Program-made: the position numbers and the translations under genes
Shown here: one piece after another, positions 7,602 to 10,859 of the stretch
Layout: each line of letters opens with the position of its first letter
How positions within the stretch are numbered: position 1 is the first letter of the stretch
Notes under the pieces: model-generated
The model's input: the letters and a program-made list of their open reading frames with translations, nothing else
Databases searched by the model: none
What the model was told of the DNA's origin: nothing
Assembly: GCA_022865865.1 (NCBI GenBank)
Contig: JALHTN010000112.1
Location: 1-10,859, forward strand
Length of the DNA stretch: 10,859 nucleotides
Direction of reading: 5' to 3'
From: Anaerolineales bacterium
GTDB lineage: Bacteria; Chloroflexota; Anaerolineae; Anaerolineales; UBA4823

Positions 7602-7627
7602 TTTGTCACAGCGCGATAAGTGACAAA
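7602..7627 (+). promoter_or_regulatory. Candidate operator, inverted repeat TTTGTCAC-N10-GTGACAAA
   Basis: Two perfect 8-bp half-sites (7602-7609 and 7620-7627) flank a 10-bp spacer, about 200 bp before the hexahaem cytochrome start and about 30 bp before a TATAAA. The size and symmetry suit a dimeric helix-turn-helix regulator, loosely of the CRP/FNR kind, though the half-site is not a canonical FNR (TTGAT) or CRP (TGTGA) sequence. The regulator identity is unknown. Confidence 0.4.
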
Positions 7628-7797
7628 ATCCACTAATGATTTGCTCATAATTGGGGTATAAATCATATGCAAAATTACCCAATCTGGGCCTGGCAGCAGA
7701 ATACGCGCGCCGGGAATATTCATTTTAGCCGCATAACATAAAGGAGGCAGCCTATCAAAGTAGAGGAGAACGATCGCCAAAAATCTTATTGTCAAAA

Positions 7798-7813
7798 GTG
7801 TATCCGGATACAC
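7798..7813 (+). promoter_or_regulatory. 16-bp perfect palindrome before the ribosome binding site of the hexahaem cytochrome gene
   Basis: GTGTATCCGGATACAC is fully self-complementary and ends 2 bp before the AAGGAG Shine-Dalgarno at 7816-7821. As DNA it could be an operator; as RNA it could form only a tight, loop-strained hairpin. The paralogue at 9113 has a different but also palindromic sequence (GTGCGCAC, 9091-9098) in the same place. Confidence 0.5.
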
Positions 7814-7827
7814 TCAAGGAGAATGCT

Positions 7828-8880
7828 ATGAAACACAAACATCTTTTGATTGCACTCTTGCTGCTGGTAGCCATGGCTCTGGCTGCCTGCGCAGGGGGAG
7901 CAGGTGAGCAAGGCGAGCAAGGTCCTGCTGGGCCTGCTGGGCCCGCCGGACCTGCTGGACCTGCTGGCGCCGATGGTGGTGCTGGTGCGGCAGGAGAAGC
8001 AGGCATGGCCGCGGAAATTGGCGACCTGTCCTGCACCGAGTGCCATAATGACGGCACGGAGCTCACCGGGAAGGCAGCCGCATGGAGCGAGTCCGTGCAT
8101 GGAACGGGTGAGGCTTATGTGCGCGGCACCAGCGCAGGCTGCGCTGGCTGTCACTCTGGTGGCGCCTTCAGCGCCATGGTTGCTGCGGGACTGAACCCAG
8201 AAGAGGTTGAAGCTGGGGATCCAAACCCAACCCGCCAGGACTGCCGTGCCTGCCACGCCATCCACACCAGCTACACCGGTGAGGACTGGGCTTTAGAGAC
8301 CACCGATCCGGTGAGTCTCTTCGCTTTCGAAGGCGCGACCTTTGACGGTGGCGAGGGCAACCTGTGTGCCACCTGCCACCAGCCGCGTAGGGGTATCGGT
8401 GAAGCTGATGCCGATGGCAATATCGAAGTAGACAGCACCCACTGGGGACCGCACCACGGTCCGCAGAGTGCCATGCTGCTCGGTCTTGCTGGTGGGGGTG
8501 AGGTCGAAGGCAGCCCCAGCGCGCACGCCACGATGGTGGCAGACACCTGCGTCGCCTGCCACGTGGGCGAGGGTGCCAACCACACCTTCGAGCCTGATGT
8601 TGCCGCCTGCCAGGAATGCCACTCTGGCATGGAAACCTTTGATGACACCGGCTTGCAAACCGAGGTCCAGGAAGGACTAGATGAACTGCAAGCTGTGCTG
8701 ACCGCCAAGGGTTTGCTCGATGAAGAAGGCACGATGGTGGTAGGATCCTACCCAGCCGCCGAGGCTTCAGCTCTCTGGAACTGGATCTTCATCAGCATGG
8801 AGGACAAGAGTCTAGGTGTCCACAACCCGACCTACACCAAGGCTTTGCTCGAAGCCTCACTTGCAGCATTTGGACAGTAA
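7828..8880 (+). CDS. Hexahaem cytochrome c lipoprotein with collagen-like Gly-X-Y linker
   Basis: The protein has 350 residues. The ATG at 7828 was chosen because AAGGAG lies 6 bp upstream and it begins a good lipoprotein signal (MKHKH, hydrophobic core, lipobox ALAAC with Cys21); a TTG at 7789 would add a polar extension before the signal. After the lipid-anchor Cys comes a collagen-like run of eight Gly-X-Y triplets (residues 26-49, five of them GPA), then Gly/Ala-rich sequence to about residue 60. Six haem sites follow: C69-H73, C105-H109, C139-H143, C180-H184, C241-H245 and C261-H265, with many free His residues as possible sixth ligands. The last 80 residues are haem-free; 'LGVHNPTYTKALL' there resembles the C-terminal helix of NrfA-related multihaem cytochromes. 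It is probably a surface-exposed electron carrier lifted from the membrane by the linker. The substrate is unknown. Codon choice is more GC-rich than in the ACIII genes. Confidence 0.9.
   Translation: MKHKHLLIALLLLVAMALAACAGGAGEQGEQGPAGPAGPAGPAGPAGADGGAGAAGEAGMAAEIGDLSCTECHNDGTELTGKAAAWSESVHGTGEAYVRGTSAGCAGCHSGGAFSAMVAAGLNPEEVEAGDPNPTRQDCRACHAIHTSYTGEDWALETTDPVSLFAFEGATFDGGEGNLCATCHQPRRGIGEADADGNIEVDSTHWGPHHGPQSAMLLGLAGGGEVEGSPSAHATMVADTCVACHVGEGANHTFEPDVAACQECHSGMETFDDTGLQTEVQEGLDELQAVLTAKGLLDEEGTMVVGSYPAAEASALWNWIFISMEDKSLGVHNPTYTKALLEASLAAFGQ
7903..7974 (+). repeat. 9-bp tandem repeat encoding collagen-like Gly-X-Y triplets
   Basis: Eight consecutive Gly-X-Y triplets (GEQ, GEQ, five GPA, GAD) are encoded, with synonymous variation between the copies. 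The core 7921-7965 is five nine-base units of the form GGN-CCT-GCT. It lies immediately after the lipid-anchor Cys and so separates the haem domain from the membrane. Such tracts can change length by slippage. Confidence 0.85.
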
Positions 8881-8929
8881 AAGTAGCAGATGATTCTGGT
8901 TATTTAGTTAACCACGAATTATGACAACG

Positions 8930-8974
8930 CTGCTGTGCGAACTCCTTTATCGGAGCTTGCACAGCAGTTTTTTT
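8930..8974 (+). terminator. Intrinsic terminator after the hexahaem cytochrome gene
   Basis: CTGCTGTGC (8930-8938) pairs perfectly with GCACAGCAG (8959-8967). Inside it CTCC/GGAG can extend the pairing, and seven T residues follow (8968-8974). This is a classical Rho-independent terminator 50 bp after the stop codon, so the next gene is a separate transcription unit. Confidence 0.9.
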
Positions 8975-8983
8975 ATATTGGGT

Positions 8984-9011
8984 TTGTATGCTGTGAATAT
9001 TCGCCTATAAT
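8984..9011 (+). promoter_or_regulatory. Candidate sigma-70-type promoter of the decahaem cytochrome gene
   Basis: A perfect -10 hexamer TATAAT (9006-9011) is preceded, 16 bp upstream, by TTGTAT (8984-8989), which keeps only the TTG of a -35 box. It lies just after the terminator and about 100 bp before the TTG start, where a promoter is needed. The -35 is weak, so an activator may help. Confidence 0.45.
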
Positions 9012-9112
9012 TTAATGTAGCTAAGCAAACTGCCACTATAAGAAAATTGGAGATCGTTCGCTCAATACTTTGATGACCATAAGTGTTTCCGTGCGCACTC
9101 GAGGAGAATGTT

Positions 9113-10859
9113 TTGAAACCTAAACATCTAATGGTAGGACTCTTGCTGCTGATGGCTGCATTGGCTCTGGCGGCCTGCGGCACATCCAGCCCAGCCGAAG
9201 AGGCTGCACCCTGTCCCGCGGTAGAGCCCTGCCCGGATTGTCCGCAAGTTAGCTGTCCAGACTGTCCTGAATTCCCAGAATCAGAAGCGGCACTGGTTCC
9301 CTTCGAAGCAGAGTGGGCCGGTTCCCCCCACAACAATGTCGAGGCTGAGGCCTTCCGCCACTGGGATGAGGACGATCCCGCGCAGATCCCCACCAGCTGC
9401 GCCAAATGCCACAGCACCCCCGGTTACATCGCCTTCATGGGTGCAGACGGCAGTCAGTTTGGCACCGTTGAATCGGCTGCCCCGATCGGCACAACCGTCG
9501 AGTGTGCTGCCTGCCACAACGATGCCACCCTGGTGCACGACAGTGTCGTCTTCCCCTCCGGCCTGGAACTGACCGGCCTGGGCGACCAGGCACGCTGCAT
9601 GGAGTGCCACCAGGGGCGTTCATCTAAAGTTTCTGTGGATGAATCAATTGCAGAAGCGGTTGGCGAAGATCTGGATACGGTCAGCGAGGACCTGGGCTTC
9701 ATCAACATCCACTACTACGCTGCCGGCGCAACCCGCTACGGTACCGAGGTTAAGGGTGGCTATGAGTATGATGGCCTGGCATACGACCCGCGCTTCGACC
9801 ACGTCGAAGGCTACCAGTCCTGCATCAACTGCCACGATATGCATACCCTTGAGCTCAAAGTCGAGGAGTGCGCGGTCTGCCACTCAGGCGTGACCAGCCT
9901 GGAAGACGTGCAGATGATCCGCTTCGTCGGCTCGCCGAATGACTATGATGGCGATGGCGACGTCGAAGAACCGATCAATGAAGAGCTCACTGGACTGCAG
10001 GAGCTGCTCTACTCGAGCATGCAGGCTTATGCCGCTGAAGTAGCCGGCTCCTCGCTGGTGTACGATGCTGCCAGCTACCCGTACTTCTTTGATCATGCCG
10101 GTGAAAGTTACGCCGCCTGGACCGGTCGTCTGCTGCAGGCCGCCTACAACTACCAGGTCTCGCAGAAAGATCCGGGTGCCTACGCCCACGGCGGCAAGTA
10201 CATCATCCAGCTGCTCTACGACTCGATCGCCGATCTGAACCAATACATCGCCGACCCGGTCGACATGACCCCCCTGCACCGCGAGGACCCGGGTCACTTC
10301 GCCGCTTCTGGTGAACCCTGGCGGCACTGGGATGAAGAGGGTGAAGTCGAAGCCAGCTGCTCCAAGTGCCACTCGGTTGAGGGGCTACCCACCTTCATCA
10401 CCACTGGTGGGGATACCTATCCACAGCCTGTGGCCAGCGGTTTGAACTGCGCCTCCTGCCACAACGATCTGTCCACCTTCACCCGCTACATCTCTGAGGA
10501 AGTTGAATTCCCCAGCGGCGCGGTAGTTTCCTTCGAGAACACAGAAGCCAATCTGTGCCTTAACTGCCACCAGGGTCGCCAATCCGGACCGGGTGTGGAG
10601 GCGGGGATCGTTTCTTCAGGTGCCGGGGATGACGAAATTTCTGAGAGTCTGTCATTCAGCGACCCGCACTACTTCGCCGCCGGTGCCACGCTGTTCGGTA
10701 CCGAGGCCCAGGGCGCCTACGAGTTCAGCGGCCAATCCTACAATGAACGCTTCATGCATGTCCCAGGCTATCAGACCTGCATTGAATGCCACGACACTCA
10801 CGAGCTTAAAGTCAAGGTCGAAGCTTGCGGCACCTGCCACGGCATCTCAAGCGAAGATG
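9113..10859 (+). CDS. Multihaem cytochrome c lipoprotein with tandem pentahaem modules (3' end outside window)
   Basis: The frame is open from TTG 9113 to the window end (582 codons, no stop). GAGGAG (9101-9106) lies 6 bp before the TTG. The alternative ATG at codon 7 would lose the Lys-rich start MKPKH, which matches MKHKH of the upstream paralogue. The lipobox is ALAAC (Cys22). Residues 34-51 form a Cys/Pro linker with C34, C40, C43, C48 and C51, including CPDCP twice. Module 1 has haems at C96, C131, C162, C237 and C253, each in CXXCH; module 2 at C416, C446, C482, C556 and C572, with offsets of 315-320 residues. Shared anchors are 'RHWDE', 'CHQGR', 'AAGAT-x2-GTE' and 'GYQ-x-C-x2-CHD'. A haem-free, probably helical region (about 286-384) separates the modules. 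It is likely a surface electron carrier, with more modules possible downstream. The function is inferred. Confidence 0.9.
   Translation, partial: MKPKHLMVGLLLLMAALALAACGTSSPAEEAAPCPAVEPCPDCPQVSCPDCPEFPESEAALVPFEAEWAGSPHNNVEAEAFRHWDEDDPAQIPTSCAKCHSTPGYIAFMGADGSQFGTVESAAPIGTTVECAACHNDATLVHDSVVFPSGLELTGLGDQARCMECHQGRSSKVSVDESIAEAVGEDLDTVSEDLGFINIHYYAAGATRYGTEVKGGYEYDGLAYDPRFDHVEGYQSCINCHDMHTLELKVEECAVCHSGVTSLEDVQMIRFVGSPNDYDGDGDVEEPINEELTGLQELLYSSMQAYAAEVAGSSLVYDAASYPYFFDHAGESYAAWTGRLLQAAYNYQVSQKDPGAYAHGGKYIIQLLYDSIADLNQYIADPVDMTPLHREDPGHFAASGEPWRHWDEEGEVEASCSKCHSVEGLPTFITTGGDTYPQPVASGLNCASCHNDLSTFTRYISEEVEFPSGAVVSFENTEANLCLNCHQGRQSGPGVEAGIVSSGAGDDEISESLSFSDPHYFAAGATLFGTEAQGAYEFSGQSYNERFMHVPGYQTCIECHDTHELKVKVEACGTCHGISSED
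9302..9883 (+). repeat. Pentahaem module 1 of the multihaem lipoprotein
   Basis: This encodes residues 64-257 with five CXXCH sites (CAKCH, CAACH, CMECH, CINCH, CAVCH). Haem spacing is 35, 31, 75 and 16 residues. It aligns along its length with the second module, so it is one unit of an internal duplication. Confidence 0.85.
10280..10840 (+). repeat. Pentahaem module 2 of the multihaem lipoprotein
   Basis: This encodes residues 390-576 with five CXXCH sites (CSKCH, CASCH, CLNCH, CIECH, CGTCH). Haem spacing is 30, 36, 74 and 16 residues, nearly the same as in module 1. It lacks the W-x2-S-x-H segment seen at the start of module 1 (residues 69-73). Confidence 0.85.

Larger units (their letters stand above)
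7429..7827 (+). other. 399-bp non-coding region with several dyad symmetries
   Basis: No convincing gene is present on either strand. The region holds a 7-bp inverted repeat CCAACTA/TAGTTGG (7447-7453/7463-7469), after which CCAACT recurs at 7475-7480 and could pair alternatively. A 9-bp inverted repeat lies at 7550-7574, an 8-bp one at 7602-7627, and a 16-bp palindrome at 7798-7813 just before the next gene. None of the hairpins is followed by a T-tract, so the end of the ACIII transcript is unclear. TATAAA at 7657-7662 resembles a -10 box but lacks a good -35 element. An isolated AAGGAGG at 7741-7747 has no start codon after it. This is probably the promoter and leader region of the hexahaem cytochrome gene. 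Confidence 0.6.

Noticed and set aside
7455..7682. 75-codon minus-strand frame in the non-coding region after the trihaem gene
   Set aside because: No Shine-Dalgarno, no recognisable motif, and it runs through the inverted repeats; more likely chance.
7429..7827. Cyclic di-GMP (GEMM) riboswitch, which often precedes multihaem cytochrome genes
   Set aside because: I looked for the conserved GGCAAACC-like and GACGCAAAGCC-like segments and found neither in this region or in 8975-9112. A covariance-model search would settle it.
7789..7827. TTG at 7789 as the start of the hexahaem cytochrome
   Set aside because: It would add 13 residues encoded by the palindrome and ribosome binding site ahead of a perfect lipoprotein signal; ATG 7828 has a well-spaced AAGGAG.
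8271..8732. Long open frames on the minus strand, for example 8271-8732, 9884-10372 and 8947-9417
   Set aside because: They lie antisense to well-supported cytochrome genes with regular CXXCH sites, have no recognisable domains, and arise from the GC-rich codon pattern of the + strand genes.
1..10859. CRISPR arrays, tRNA or rRNA genes, insertion sequences and attachment sites
   Set aside because: No evenly spaced direct repeats, cloverleaf-like sequences, transposase-like products or terminal repeats were seen on reading both strands.

Overview
The window looks like a chromosomal respiratory locus from a bacterium of the Chloroflexota (Anaerolineae-like is the best guess). The reasons are the ActA-B-C-D-E gene order of alternative complex III (ACIII), the moderate GC content, and abundant c-type cytochrome lipoproteins with Ala-Ala-Cys lipoboxes. 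This assignment is inferred from gene content, not from a database match. All supported genes lie on the + strand, and together they encode at least 26 CXXCH haem c sites.

Layout. (1) Positions 1-308 hold the C-terminal end of a class I cytochrome c domain, followed by a strong hairpin at 334-359. (2) Positions 392-6372 hold a compact ACIII operon: actA (pentahaem), actB split into two genes (a molybdopterin-oxidoreductase-like part with a Tat signal, and a ferredoxin-like part with four cluster sites), actC (NrfD-type quinol-binding membrane subunit), actD (DUF3341) and actE (monohaem cytochrome). (3) Positions 6382-7428 encode a lipoprotein with three class I cytochrome c domains, 9 bp after actE. 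(4) A 399-bp non-coding region (7429-7827) is rich in dyad symmetry. (5) Positions 7828-8880 encode a hexahaem lipoprotein with a collagen-like Gly-X-Y linker. It is followed by a good intrinsic terminator. (6) From 9113 to the window end runs a TTG-started multihaem lipoprotein. It has a Cys/Pro-rich linker and two tandem pentahaem modules (10 haems so far), and it is cut by the window edge.

How they may work together (inference): ACIII oxidises quinol at ActC, and electrons pass through the ActB2 iron-sulfur clusters and the ActA haems to ActE and the trihaem lipoprotein. The two large multihaem lipoproteins are separate transcription units, but they share a nearly identical leader and signal-peptide region. 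They look like cell-surface electron carriers held away from the membrane on low-complexity stalks. The whole locus could be a quinol-to-extracellular conduit in a single-membrane bacterium. No terminal oxidase, ActF, CRISPR array, tRNA, rRNA or mobile element was seen.
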